Shown: positions 52,782-61,388 of the stretch, piece after piece
Layout: each line of letters opens with the position of its first letter
How positions within the stretch are numbered: the first letter of the stretch is position 1
NCBI GenBank assembly: GCA_022786995.1
Contig: JALFUW010000025.1
Span: forward strand, 1-64,000
Direction of reading: 5' to 3'
Length of the DNA stretch: 64,000 bases
Source of the DNA: Clostridiales bacterium
Lineage (GTDB): Bacteria > Bacillota > Clostridia > Oscillospirales > Oscillospiraceae
The notes under the pieces: generated by a model
Seen by the model: only the letters and a program-made list of their open reading frames with translations
The model's database searches: none
Told to the model about the DNA's origin: nothing
Program-made: the position numbers and the translations under genes

Positions 52782-52811
52782 ATATCGGCTGTCCGATCGG
52801 ACAGCCGATAT
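52782..52811. terminator. Bidirectional terminator between coaBC and radA
   Basis: 30 bp perfect palindrome ATATCGGCTGTCCGA/TCGGACAGCCGATAT lying in the 40 bases between the convergent genes. The effective loop is GATC. Confidence 0.8.
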
Positions 52812-52814
52812 TCG

Positions 52815-54176
52815 TTACAGCGCCGTTTCAATGGCTTCCCGCAGATTCCGCACCCGATACACCGTCAGACCCTTTGGGATTTCCACCTTCTCTGAGCCGC
52901 TTCTGGGAATCATACACTTCGTAAAGCCCAGACGGGACACTTCGCCCAGACGCTGGGAAAGATGGGACACCGCCCGAATCTCGCCTGTCAGGCCCACTTC
53001 CCCAATGGCAACCAGATCGTCCGCAATGGGAACATCCCGATAGGACGAGGCAATCGCCAGCGCCACCGGCAGATCGGCGCCCGGTTCGTCCAGATGCAGG
53101 CCGCCGATCACATTGATATAGGCGTCAAATGCGCTGAGCTTCATCCCGGCCCGCTTCTCCGCAACCGCCATCAGAAGCACCGCCCGGTTGAAGTCAAAGC
53201 CGTCCGATGCCCGGCGGGGAACATTAAAGGTGGTCTTGGCAATCAGCGCCTGTACCTCCGCCAGAACAGGCCGGGTGCCCTCCATGACGCAGGCAACGCA
53301 GGTGCCGCTGGCGCCCTCAGGTCTGCCCTCCAGCAGCATCTGCGACGGATTCGGAACCTCCTCAAGACCCGTATCCAGCATCTCAAAAACACCGATTTCG
53401 TTTGTGGAGCCAAATCGGTTTTTTGCCGCCCGCAGAAGCCGGTAGGAGGTATTGGGATCACCTTCAAAGTACAGCACGCAGTCCACCATGTGTTCCAGCA
53501 CCTTCGGCCCCGCAATGTTTCCGTCCTTGTTGATGTGACCCACCACAAAAACCGTGATCCCCTGGGCTTTGGACAGCTGCATCATGGTCATGGTGCAGTC
53601 CTTGACCTGGGATACACTGCCGGGAGAAGAATCGTTATTCTCGTTATAGAGCGTCTGGATGGAATCCACGATCAGAATATCCGGCTGCATATCGTCTACG
53701 GTTTCCACAATGTCGGACAGTCTGGTTTCCGACAGGATATATAAATCCTCTGGCGATACCCCCAGCCGCTCCGCCCGGAGCTTCAGCTGGCGCTCGCTTT
53801 CCTCGCCGGAGATATAAAGAACCCGCCGTCCGTTGCACAGACTGTTGCAGATTTGCAGCAGCAGCGTGGATTTTCCGATACCGGGCGCACCGCCCACCAG
53901 CACCAGGGAACCGGCCACCGCGCCGCCGCCCAGCACACGATCCAGCTCCCCCATGCCGGTAGAAAAACGGATTTCACCGTCACTATCCACCTCCCGGATA
54001 CGCTGAGGCCTGCGGCTCATTCCCACAGGCGCGGATTTTGCCTTACCCGGGGCAACCGGCTTCTCTATGTGTTCCTCCATGGTGTTGTAGGCCCCGCAGC
54101 TGGGGCATCGTCCCATCCATTTCGGCGTCTCATTTCCGCAGTTGGTGCAGAAAAAAACAGATTTTGTCTTTGCCAT
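52815..54176 (-). CDS. radA: DNA repair protein RadA (Sms)
   Basis: 453 aa hexameric branch-migration helicase. An N-terminal Cys4 zinc finger (FCTNCGNETPKWMGRCPSCG), RecA-like ATPase with Walker A GGAPGIGKSTLL, the RadA-specific KNRFG motif (AAKNRFGST) and a C-terminal Lon-protease-like domain (FDAYINVIGGLHLDEPGADLPVALAIASS) are present. ATG 54176 has GGAGG 7 nt upstream; an earlier in-frame ATG at 54209 overlaps the promoter region. Confidence 0.96.
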   Translation of the reverse strand: MAKTKSVFFCTNCGNETPKWMGRCPSCGAYNTMEEHIEKPVAPGKAKSAPVGMSRRPQRIREVDSDGEIRFSTGMGELDRVLGGGAVAGSLVLVGGAPGIGKSTLLLQICNSLCNGRRVLYISGEESERQLKLRAERLGVSPEDLYILSETRLSDIVETVDDMQPDILIVDSIQTLYNENNDSSPGSVSQVKDCTMTMMQLSKAQGITVFVVGHINKDGNIAGPKVLEHMVDCVLYFEGDPNTSYRLLRAAKNRFGSTNEIGVFEMLDTGLEEVPNPSQMLLEGRPEGASGTCVACVMEGTRPVLAEVQALIAKTTFNVPRRASDGFDFNRAVLLMAVAEKRAGMKLSAFDAYINVIGGLHLDEPGADLPVALAIASSYRDVPIADDLVAIGEVGLTGEIRAVSHLSQRLGEVSRLGFTKCMIPRSGSEKVEIPKGLTVYRVRNLREAIETAL

Positions 54177-54211
54177 ATGCCATCCTCCGACGGAATCGTT
54201 GTCTATCACGG

Positions 54212-54240
54212 ATTATACCAGCAAAAGACATTTTGGTCAA
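54212..54240 (-). promoter_or_regulatory. radA promoter overlapping end of cwlD
   Basis: Minus-strand TTGACC, 17 bp spacer and TATAAT. The -35 box contains the cwlD stop codon (TGA, 54237-54239), so radA has its own vegetative promoter independent of the sporulation gene upstream. Confidence 0.8.
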
Positions 54241-54935
54241 CTGTTCGATAGATGCTGACTGACCACCGCCGCTATGACGCAGCAAAGCCTTTTCTGGTAT
54301 TCACTGTCACGGAGTCTTGCTTCTTCTCTCGAATTGGACAGGAATCCGCATTCAACCAGTATGCCGGTACAGTTTATTCTTTCCATAAGGTATACGCCTT
54401 GGATTGGCTTGCTCTTTCGGTTACTGCCCGGATTCAGAGCTTCAACCAATCTTGTCTGAAGCTGCTGCCCCAGTTCTTTGCTCCCGTCCGTCTTTGCGTA
54501 AAACACCTGCGCCCCGCTGTAGCGGGAATCACTGAACTGATTCTGATGGATACTGACAAGCAGGGCGTTGTTGACTTCATTTACGATTCTGACCCGTTCC
54601 TTTAGATCAGAGACCTTTTTCTGCGCGATGGTCTCGCCGGTTGTGTAGATGGAAACGTCCGAAGTTCGGGTCATGCGGGTTCGGTAGCCTAAAAAATGCA
54701 GCAGATCATCCAGCCTCCGGGATATCGCGAGATTGTACTCGCTTTCCATCCGCCCGGTGCAGGAGGTCGCGCCGCCATCCTCTCCCCCATGACCAGGATC
54801 GATCACGATACAATGCTTCCGTTCAAAGGGAAGCGTTTCTGAAATCACACTCACCGCTCTGCTGCCCCACCAGGAACACAGCAGTACCAGCGCCATCGTC
54901 GCTACACAAAACAGATAATAGTTCCAGCGTTTCAA
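54237..54935 (-). CDS. cwlD: N-acetylmuramoyl-L-alanine amidase CwlD (germination)
   Basis: 232 aa zinc amidase. An N-terminal membrane/signal helix (LFCVATMALVLLCSWWG) is followed by an Amidase_3 domain with the zinc ligands in IDPGHGGEDGG, ESEYNLAIS and SIHQNQFSD, and the catalytic Glu in VECGFLSN. CwlD prepares muramic-delta-lactam in spore cortex. Start choice: TTG at 54935 (MKRWNYYLF) stands 8 nt behind AGGAGG; the GTG codons at 54944 and 54941 are too close to that site. Confidence 0.92.
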   Translation of the reverse strand: MKRWNYYLFCVATMALVLLCSWWGSRAVSVISETLPFERKHCIVIDPGHGGEDGGATSCTGRMESEYNLAISRRLDDLLHFLGYRTRMTRTSDVSIYTTGETIAQKKVSDLKERVRIVNEVNNALLVSIHQNQFSDSRYSGAQVFYAKTDGSKELGQQLQTRLVEALNPGSNRKSKPIQGVYLMERINCTGILVECGFLSNSREEARLRDSEYQKRLCCVIAAVVSQHLSNS

Positions 54936-55052
54936 GCCCACCACCTCCTGAAATTTCTATGCCGTGTCAGACATTTTTTGAACAATCACCAAAAAGAATG
55001 CATAGTATGACACGGATGAAAATCCGACTCTATCTTACAGGAGGTATGGAAA

Positions 55053-55499
55053 TTGGACAGACAAAATCAAGAACCGTCCTATCGTGACGGGCGCTTACCC
55101 GCTATGGCACCCCTGGCAAACCCCTATGTCCCCTTCCAGATGGAAAACCCGGCAAAGTATGAAGCAAAAAAGGGGCTTGTTCGGGGCACGCTGTTCCCGG
55201 GACTGGATCTTCCCTTTATGGGCATGGTCAACCAGTATGAGCTGCCGCCGTCCACACAGGCAGAGCTTCAGGCTCTGGGATTTGCAGTACAGGAACTGGC
55301 GCTTTATCTGGACACCCACCGGGAAGATAAGGAAGCATTGGCTCTGTACCGGGAATATCAGCAGATGTACGATAAATGCAGACAGCTGTATATCCGGGAG
55401 CATGGCCCCCTCAACCACGGAATGCCGTCGCAGTCCGATGGCTACAGCTGGCTGGATGACCCATGGCCCTGGGAATACTGCGGAAATAAGGAGGCGTAA
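55053..55499 (+). CDS. Fused spore coat protein CotJA-CotJB
   Basis: 148 aa. Residues about 10-60 (GRLPAMAPLANPYVPFQME, AKKGLVRGTLFPGLDLPFMG) match CotJA. Residues about 68-148 (LQALGFAVQELALYLDTHRED, YDKCRQLYIREHGPL, WLDDPWPWEYC) match CotJB. In Bacillus these are two separate genes of the cotJABC operon; here no stop or start separates them. The start is TTG at 55053, 8 nt after AGGAGG; the ATG at 55045 is out of frame. The operon is divergent from cwlD, and a CCGTGTCA...TGACACGG inverted repeat (54962-54969/55008-55015) lies in the gap. Confidence 0.85.
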   Translation: MDRQNQEPSYRDGRLPAMAPLANPYVPFQMENPAKYEAKKGLVRGTLFPGLDLPFMGMVNQYELPPSTQAELQALGFAVQELALYLDTHREDKEALALYREYQQMYDKCRQLYIREHGPLNHGMPSQSDGYSWLDDPWPWEYCGNKEA

Positions 55500-55501
55500 T
55501 C

Positions 55502-55939
55502 ATGTTTGTATATGACAAGAAGCTGCAATACCCGGTAAAAATCGCGAACACAAACCCACGGCTGGCAGCGATTATCATTTCCCAGTATGGCGGTCCCGAC
55601 GGGGAGCTGGGCGCGTCCCTGCGGTACCTGTCCCAGCGCTATTCCATGCCCTTTGACGAACTGAAGGGCTTGCTGACGGACATCGGAACAGAAGAACTGG
55701 GGCACCTGGAGATGATCGGCGCCATTGTGCATCAGTTGACCCGAAATCTGAACGACAGTCAAATCAAGGATGCCGGTTTCGCTCCGTATTTTGTTGACCA
55801 TACCATCGGGGTTTATCCCACTGCCGCGTCCGGCAGTCCCTGGAACGCTGCCAGCATGGCGGTAAAGGGCGATCCTATGGCGGATCTGGTAGAAGATCTC
55901 GCGGCTGATGGTACGACTGTGCAAGAACAACGTGGCTGA
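55502..55939 (+). pseudogene. cotJC: cotJC truncated by ICE insertion
   Basis: 145 codons, of which about 135 match CotJC, the manganese-catalase-like spore coat protein: VYDKKLQYPVKIANTNPRLAAI, QYGGPDGELGASLRYLSQRY, LTDIGTEELGHLEMIGAIV, KGDPMADLVEDLAAD. Family members are about 190-200 aa and continue with a long C-terminal helix carrying further metal ligands. Here similarity stops after LAAD (about 55909), and ten unrelated residues (GTTVQEQRG region) precede the stop. The lost part should lie at the far end of the ICE, outside the window. Two of the metal-site segments (E in GTEELGHLEM) remain, but the four-helix bundle cannot be complete. Confidence 0.88.
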
Positions 55940-56064
55940 AAACCCTTGAAAATACAGGATTTTTTGTTGTACGAGTTTTTTCATGCTACGTTTGTAAAAG
56001 GACAACCTACCTAAATTACAGATAGGACAAGCTATTTCACATACCAAAATTCCATATCGTACCT

Positions 56065-56095
56065 ATGGGCGTTCCGAAATGGACGCCCATTTTTC
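56065..56095 (+). terminator. Terminator-like hairpin at ICE left end
   Basis: ATGGGCGT/ACGCCCAT stem with a TCCGAAATGG loop and a TTTTTC tail, 30 bases before the first ICE gene. It would stop cotJ transcription from entering the ICE, or attenuate the ICE operon. Confidence 0.75.
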
Positions 56096-56124
56096 ATGCC
56101 CAAAAGCAGAAAGGAGGCGACGCT

Positions 56125-57324
56125 ATGTACTTTACTTCCGGCCAAGACCGGGCCTTTGAACGGCTGATGCAGGAAAAGCCCGGTTTCGATCATTACGACG
56201 GCGGCGGGGCGAACGCGCCGGAGGATTGCGGTAGTTGCCGCTTCTATCGCCCGGATTGGAAATATCAATACTGCGTGTATGCAGAGTGTCCCTATCAGCC
56301 GGGCAAGCTGACCGCCCTTGCTGCGGTCAAATTCACAGTGAAAGGAGCTGACGACGATATGGCAGTATTCCGTGTGGAGAAGAACAAAGGCTATACGGTG
56401 ATGTCCAACCACCACCTGCGGAACAAAGCCCTGTCCCTGAAAGCCAAGGGCCTGCTGTCACAAATGCTGTCCTTGCCGGAGGATTGGGACTACACCCTAA
56501 AGGGCCTGTCCCTTATCAACCGGGAAAGCATTGACGCCATCAGGACAGCGGTGTGGGAGCTGGAACGGGCCGGATATATCAGACGGGAGCAGGGCCGTGA
56601 CGCAAAGGGCAAAATGGCCGATATGGTCTATACCATTTACGAGCAGCCGGTGTTGGATAAGCCGGTATTGGAAAACCCGGTGTTGGAAAATCCAACATCG
56701 GATAACCCGACATCGGATAATCCGGTGTCGGGAAATCCAACGCAATTAAATAAAGAGATACAAAGAACTAACTTACCAAGAAAAGAAAAATTAAATACAG
56801 ATAGACAAAGTACCGATTCCATTCCTTTCCCATCCCTGACCCCTGCCCCTGCGAGGAACGAGGCGGCGGCTGCACCGCCGGAACGGAAAGGAACAGGAAA
56901 GGATGCGGCAGTACAGATTTATCGGGAAATCCTTATGGAGAATATCGAGTATGACTATCTCATTCAGGATAGCCACATTGACCGGGAGCAGCTTGACGAG
57001 ATCGTTGACCTGATGCTGGAAACCGTCTGCACTTCCCGCAAGACCATCCGTATTGCCGGGGATGATTACCCCGCCGAGCTGGTGAAGTCCAAGTTTATGA
57101 AGCTGAACAGTGAACATATCCGCTTTGTCTTTGACTGCCTGCGGGAGAACACTACGAAAGTCCGCAACATCAAGCAGTATTTACGGGCTATGCTGTTCAA
57201 TGCCCCCAGCACCATCAGCAACTACTACACATCCCTTGTGGCGCACGATATGGCGCAGCCGGATTGGGGCAAGCCGAAATCCGGCCTGCCGGACTATTCC
57301 TGTTCGCCGGATGAAAGCCTGTGA
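56125..57324 (+). CDS. ICE replication-initiator-like protein (DUF6017 type) fused to Cys-rich N-terminal segment
   Basis: 399 aa. Residues 1-78 carry MYFTSGQDRAFERLMQEKPG and a CGSCRFYRPDWKYQYCVYAEC cluster (four Cys). From residue 79 (MAVFRVEKNKGYTVMSNHHL) it matches the winged-helix RepA-like proteins that open Tn1549-type conjugation modules. An internal ATG at 56359 has AAAGGAG upstream, so the second part may also be made alone. A run of six 5-residue repeats (LDKPV LENPV LENPT SDNPT SDNPV SGNPT) forms a linker near residues 177-206, followed by a C-terminal DUF6017-like domain. ATG 56125 has AGGAGG 7 nt upstream. Confidence 0.8.
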   Translation: MYFTSGQDRAFERLMQEKPGFDHYDGGGANAPEDCGSCRFYRPDWKYQYCVYAECPYQPGKLTALAAVKFTVKGADDDMAVFRVEKNKGYTVMSNHHLRNKALSLKAKGLLSQMLSLPEDWDYTLKGLSLINRESIDAIRTAVWELERAGYIRREQGRDAKGKMADMVYTIYEQPVLDKPVLENPVLENPTSDNPTSDNPVSGNPTQLNKEIQRTNLPRKEKLNTDRQSTDSIPFPSLTPAPARNEAAAAPPERKGTGKDAAVQIYREILMENIEYDYLIQDSHIDREQLDEIVDLMLETVCTSRKTIRIAGDDYPAELVKSKFMKLNSEHIRFVFDCLRENTTKVRNIKQYLRAMLFNAPSTISNYYTSLVAHDMAQPDWGKPKSGLPDYSCSPDESL

Positions 57325-57418
57325 GGAAAAGGAGGCGCTTTGAACCGTTGTTACCTGCGGCGTCTGGTGGTTCCACCTTAGACGCAATTTTTGACTTTCT
57401 GACAAGGAGGGATGCTTA

Positions 57419-57895
57419 TTGCAGGAAGAAGTCGATCAGAAAACCATTGCCCTGTCCATGAAAACGGGCAAGCTCACGGCCCAAGTGCTGCAAGCGGCGC
57501 TGAAAAAGTATTTGCAGCACCGGGCCAAGGGCAAGACCACGCTGCACCACGGCCAGCAGAGCCTAAAGCGGCTCAAAAAGCATGGGGCGGCCCTCTCCAA
57601 CATTGAGATCACCGAGGCCAACATAGGTGCGTTCAAGCCCTGTGCCAAGAAATACGGCGTGGATTTTGCTTTGCGAAAGGATAAGACCACCCAGCCGCCC
57701 CACTACGTTGTAATCTTCAAGTCCAAGGACGCGGACAATCTGGAACAGGCGTTCCGGGAGTTTACGGCAAAGACACTCTCCAAGGAGCAGCGGCCCTCCA
57801 TCCGTAAGGTGCTGTCTGCCATGAAGCAAAAGACAGCGGAGCAGACCAAGCAGAGGGCCAAGGAGAAAATCAGAGAAAGGGGGCTGGAACGGTGA
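57419..57895 (+). CDS. PcfB family protein (DUF3801)
   Basis: 158 aa basic, soluble protein. KTGKLTAQVLQAALKKYLQH, LKKHGAALSNIEITEANIGAFKPCAKKYGVDFALRKDK and a Lys/Arg-rich C-terminus are typical of PcfB. In the enterococcal pCF10 system PcfB assists the coupling protein PcfC. The start is TTG 57419, 9 nt after AAGGAGGG. It overlaps virD4 by 4 nt, in line with a joint role. Confidence 0.88.
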   Translation: MQEEVDQKTIALSMKTGKLTAQVLQAALKKYLQHRAKGKTTLHHGQQSLKRLKKHGAALSNIEITEANIGAFKPCAKKYGVDFALRKDKTTQPPHYVVIFKSKDADNLEQAFREFTAKTLSKEQRPSIRKVLSAMKQKTAEQTKQRAKEKIRERGLER

Positions 57896-59700
57896 AGCCT
57901 GATATAAAAAAGCTGGTGATCCTCAACCTCCCATATCTAATTTTTGTGTACCTGTTCGGAAAATGCGGGCAGGCGTACCGGCTGGCTGCCGGTGCTGACC
58001 TGTCGGGAAAGCTCCTGCATCTTGCGGACGGCTTCACAGCGGCCTTTGCAAATCCCCTCCCCAGCCTGCACCTGTTTGATTTCTGCGTCGGCGTCGCCGG
58101 TGCTTTGATCGTGCGGCTGGTGGTGTACTGCAAGGGCAAGAACGCCAAGAAGTACCGCAAGGGCGTGGAGTACGGCAGCGCCCGTTGGGGAACGGCCAAG
58201 GATATTGCCCCCTACATCGACCCTAAGTTTGAAAACAATATTTTGCTGACCCAAACAGAACGGCTTACCATGACCGGGCGTCCCAAAGACCCCAAGACCG
58301 CCCGGAACAAAAACGTGCTGGTGATTGGCGGCAGCGGTTCAGGTAAGACACGATTTTTCGTGAAGCCCAACCTGATGCAATGCTTTCCGACCACGGACTA
58401 CCCAACCTCATTTGTGGTGACTGACCCGAAAGGCACCCTTATTCTGGAAACGGGAAAGATGTTTCAGCAGGCGGGCTACCGCATTAAAATCCTGAACACC
58501 ATCAACTTTTCCAAGTCCATGAAATACAATCCGTTCGTCTACATCCACTCGGAAAAGGACGTGCTAAAGCTGGTAAATACCCTGATTGCCAACACCAAGG
58601 GAGAGGGCGAAAAATCAGCAGAGGATTTTTGGGTCAAATCGGAACGGCTGTTTTACACGGCCCTGATCGGCTACATCTGGTATGAGGCCCCGGCAGAGGA
58701 AATGAACTTCACAACGCTGCTGGAAATGATAAATGCCAGTGAAGCCCGCGAGGACGACCCGGAGTTTCAAAGCCCCGTAGACCTGATGTTTGAACGGTTG
58801 GAGCAGAAAGACCCAGACCACTTTGCCGTGCGGCAGTATAAGAAATTTCTGCTTTCCGCTGGCAAAACCCGTTCCTCTATCCTGATAAGCTGCGGCGCAC
58901 GTTTGGCCCCCTTTGACATCCGGGAAGTGCGCGAACTGATGGAGGACGACGAAATGCAGCTGGACACCATCGGGGACGAAAAGACGGTACTGTTTCTCAT
59001 TATGAGCGACACGGACACCACTTTCAATTTCATTCTGGCAATGCTCCAAAGCCAGTTAATCAACTTACTTTGTGACCGGGCCGATGATAAGTACGGCGGA
59101 CGGCTGCCTGTCCATGTGCGGCTGATCTTAGACGAGTTTGCCAACATCGGCCAGATACCAAATTTTGATAAATTGATCGCCACCATCCGAAGCCGGGAAA
59201 TCTCGGCTTCTATTATTTTGCAGAGCCAGTCGCAGTTAAAGGCCATCTACAAGGATGCTGCCGAAATCATATCGGACAACTGCGATTCTGTGCTTTTCCT
59301 GAGTGGGCGCGGCAAAAATGCCAAGGAAATCTCCGATGCGCTGGGGAAAGAAACCATTGACAGTTTCAACACCAGCGAGAACCGGGGAAGCCAGACATCC
59401 CACGGACTGAACTACCAGAAGTTAGGAAAGGAGCTGATGAGCCAAGACGAAATCGCCGTGATGGACGGCGGCAAGTGTATCTTGCAGCTACGGGGTGTGC
59501 GCCCATTTTTATCGGAGAAATTCGATATTACCAAGCACCCACGCTACAAGTATCTTGCTGACGCCGACAAGAAAAACACCTTTGATGTGGACAGGTTTTT
59601 GACCGCTACGCGCCGGAAACGGCAGCAAGTGGTGACGCAGGACGAGATTTTCGACCTGTACGAAATTGACCTGTCGGACGAGAACGCCGCCGCTGAATAA
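57892..59700 (+). CDS. VirD4/TraG-type coupling protein (T4SS ATPase)
   Basis: 602 aa. Two N-terminal membrane segments (LVILNLPYLIFVYLFGKCG and CVGVAGALIVRLVVYC), then a RecA-like ATPase with Walker A VIGGSGSGKTRFF (near residue 145) and Walker B VRLILDEFANIG. It links the relaxase-DNA complex to the secretion channel. GTG start overlapping pcfB. Complete length for the Gram-positive VirD4 group. Confidence 0.94.
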   Translation: MKPDIKKLVILNLPYLIFVYLFGKCGQAYRLAAGADLSGKLLHLADGFTAAFANPLPSLHLFDFCVGVAGALIVRLVVYCKGKNAKKYRKGVEYGSARWGTAKDIAPYIDPKFENNILLTQTERLTMTGRPKDPKTARNKNVLVIGGSGSGKTRFFVKPNLMQCFPTTDYPTSFVVTDPKGTLILETGKMFQQAGYRIKILNTINFSKSMKYNPFVYIHSEKDVLKLVNTLIANTKGEGEKSAEDFWVKSERLFYTALIGYIWYEAPAEEMNFTTLLEMINASEAREDDPEFQSPVDLMFERLEQKDPDHFAVRQYKKFLLSAGKTRSSILISCGARLAPFDIREVRELMEDDEMQLDTIGDEKTVLFLIMSDTDTTFNFILAMLQSQLINLLCDRADDKYGGRLPVHVRLILDEFANIGQIPNFDKLIATIRSREISASIILQSQSQLKAIYKDAAEIISDNCDSVLFLSGRGKNAKEISDALGKETIDSFNTSENRGSQTSHGLNYQKLGKELMSQDEIAVMDGGKCILQLRGVRPFLSEKFDITKHPRYKYLADADKKNTFDVDRFLTATRRKRQQVVTQDEIFDLYEIDLSDENAAAE

Positions 59701-59779
59701 GCAGCGGCTATTTTCATACCCAAAATCCAAATCAAACAATTTTGTGAGCCGCAAAACGCGGCAGAAAGTGAGGACATTT

Positions 59780-59995
59780 ATGGAATTTTTCAACAGCGCA
59801 GTGAACACTTTGCAGACTATCGTGATTGGACTGGGCGGCGGCCTGTGCGTCTGGGGCGGCGTCAATCTTCTGGAGGGCTACGGCCAGGACAACCCCGGCG
59901 CTAAGAGCCAGGGCGTGAAGCAGCTTGTCGCTGGCGGCGGTGTGGCCCTGATCGGCGTGACCCTGATTCCCCTGCTGTCCGGCCTGCTGGGATAA
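59780..59995 (+). CDS. Maff2-family small membrane protein
   Basis: 71 aa with two hydrophobic segments (TLQTIVIGLGGGLCVWGGVNLL and LVAGGGVALIGVTLIPLLSGLLG). A small glycine-rich membrane protein always found between virD4 and the virB6-like gene in these ICEs; proposed to be a VirB2/VirB3-like channel piece. ATG 59780 with AGTGAGGA upstream. Confidence 0.88.
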   Translation: MEFFNSAVNTLQTIVIGLGGGLCVWGGVNLLEGYGQDNPGAKSQGVKQLVAGGGVALIGVTLIPLLSGLLG

Positions 59996-60084
59996 GCCCG
60001 GCATTCGTCCGTAACCATCCACACTAATCCCCTCTGCGCTCTCCCGGCCTGACCGGGAGAGCGCGGGAAAGGAGGTGTTTACCC

Positions 60085-60948
60085 GTGATTAGTGAAATCA
60101 TTGAAGAATGGATAAAAGGTATTCTGATCGACGGCATCACGGGCAACCTGTCCGGGCTGTTTGACAATGTAAATGCCAAAGTCGGAGAAATCGCCGCCGA
60201 TGTGGGAGCCACCCCGCAGGCGTGGAACAGCGGCATTTTCAATATGCTGCAAAACCTGTCCGAAACGGTGGTGCTGCCCATTGCAGCGGCCATCCTTGCC
60301 TGTGTCATGTGCATGGAGCTGATACAGATGATAACCGAGAAAAACAATATGCACGACTTTGACAGCTCTATGTTCTTCCGCTGGATTTTCAAGTCTGCGT
60401 TTGCCATTCTTATTGTCAGCAACACATGGAACATCGTCATGGGCATCTTTGACGCCACCCAAAACGTCGTCAACCAAAGCGCCGGTGTGATTATCGGGGA
60501 AACGTCCGTGGACTTTAACAGCCTGATACCTGACCTTGAAAGCCAGTTGGAGGCTATGAGCGTGGGCGGACTTCTGGGCCTGTGGTTCCAGACCCTTGTG
60601 GTGGGCCTTACCATGAACATCCTCGCCATCTGCATTTTCCTTGTGACCTACGGGCGTATGATTGAAATTTACGTCGTGACCTCGTTAGGGCCTATCCCCC
60701 TTGCCACCATGGGAAACAGCGAATGGCGCGGCATGGGCCAGAACTACTTGAAATCCCTGCTGGCGCTGGGCTTCCAAGCCTTTTTAATCATGGTTGTTGT
60801 CGGTATCTATGCGGTGCTGATACAGAACATTGCTTCCGCTTCTGACATATCCGGCGCAATCTGGGGCTGCATGGGCTACACAGTGCTTCTGTGCTTCTGC
60901 CTGTTCAAGACCGGCAGCATCAGCAAATCCGTGTTCTCGGCGCATTAA
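60085..60948 (+). CDS. VirB6/TrbL-like conjugal transfer membrane protein
   Basis: 287 aa with about six membrane helices (VVLPIAAAILACVMCMELIQ, WIFKSAFAILIVSNTWNIV, GLWFQTLVVGLTMNILAICIFLV, SLLALGFQAFLIMVVVGIYAV, GCMGYTVLLCFCLF). Position and topology match the CD0411/TrbL-type protein of Tn1549-like ICEs, an inner-membrane channel component. The start is GTG with AAAGGAGGTG upstream. Confidence 0.88.
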   Translation: MISEIIEEWIKGILIDGITGNLSGLFDNVNAKVGEIAADVGATPQAWNSGIFNMLQNLSETVVLPIAAAILACVMCMELIQMITEKNNMHDFDSSMFFRWIFKSAFAILIVSNTWNIVMGIFDATQNVVNQSAGVIIGETSVDFNSLIPDLESQLEAMSVGGLLGLWFQTLVVGLTMNILAICIFLVTYGRMIEIYVVTSLGPIPLATMGNSEWRGMGQNYLKSLLALGFQAFLIMVVVGIYAVLIQNIASASDISGAIWGCMGYTVLLCFCLFKTGSISKSVFSAH

Positions 60949-60965
60949 CAGAAAGGAGGTGCCAG

Positions 60966-61388
60966 ATGGCTTATGTAACTGTCCCCAAGGACTTAACCCA
61001 TGTGAAATCCAAGGTTGTGTTTGGCCTTACCAAACGGCAACTGATCTGTTTTGGCGGGGCGCTGCTGGTAGGCGTCCCGTTATACTTTCTCACCCGTGAC
61101 TATCTCTCCACCAGTGCGGCGGCCCTGCTCATGGTATTTATCATGCTGCCGGGCTTTTTGCTTGCCATGTATGAGCGTCACGGCCAGCCCCTTGAAGTGG
61201 TGGTAATGCAGATGATTCAGTGCTGCTTCCTCCGTCCCAAGGAGCGCCCCTACCAGACCAACAACGCCTATGCCGCCCTTATGCGGCAGCATCAAATGGA
61301 ACAGGAGGTAAAGGCCATTGTCCAAAAAAGAAATCCCAAAAGAACCAGAAAAAACAAAGCTGACCCGCGCCCAGCGAAAAGAAATTGA
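60966..61388 (+). CDS. PrgI family conjugation protein
   Basis: 140 aa. N-terminal VTVPKDLTHVKSKVVFGLTKRQLICFG then two membrane helices (ALLVGVPLYFLTRDY and AALLMVFIMLPGFLLAMYE) and a basic tail (KRNPKRTRKNKADPRPAKRN). PrgI is the VirB3 counterpart of Gram-positive T4SS and partners with VirB4. ATG 60966 follows AAGGAGG. Its last 71 nt overlap virB4 in a different frame. Confidence 0.9.
   Translation: MAYVTVPKDLTHVKSKVVFGLTKRQLICFGGALLVGVPLYFLTRDYLSTSAAALLMVFIMLPGFLLAMYERHGQPLEVVVMQMIQCCFLRPKERPYQTNNAYAALMRQHQMEQEVKAIVQKRNPKRTRKNKADPRPAKRN

Noticed and set aside
55045-55086. ATG at 55045 as the start of the cotJ operon's first gene
   Set aside because: It is out of frame with the CotJA-CotJB protein and ends after 13 codons; the TTG at 55053 is in frame and optimally spaced from AGGAGG.
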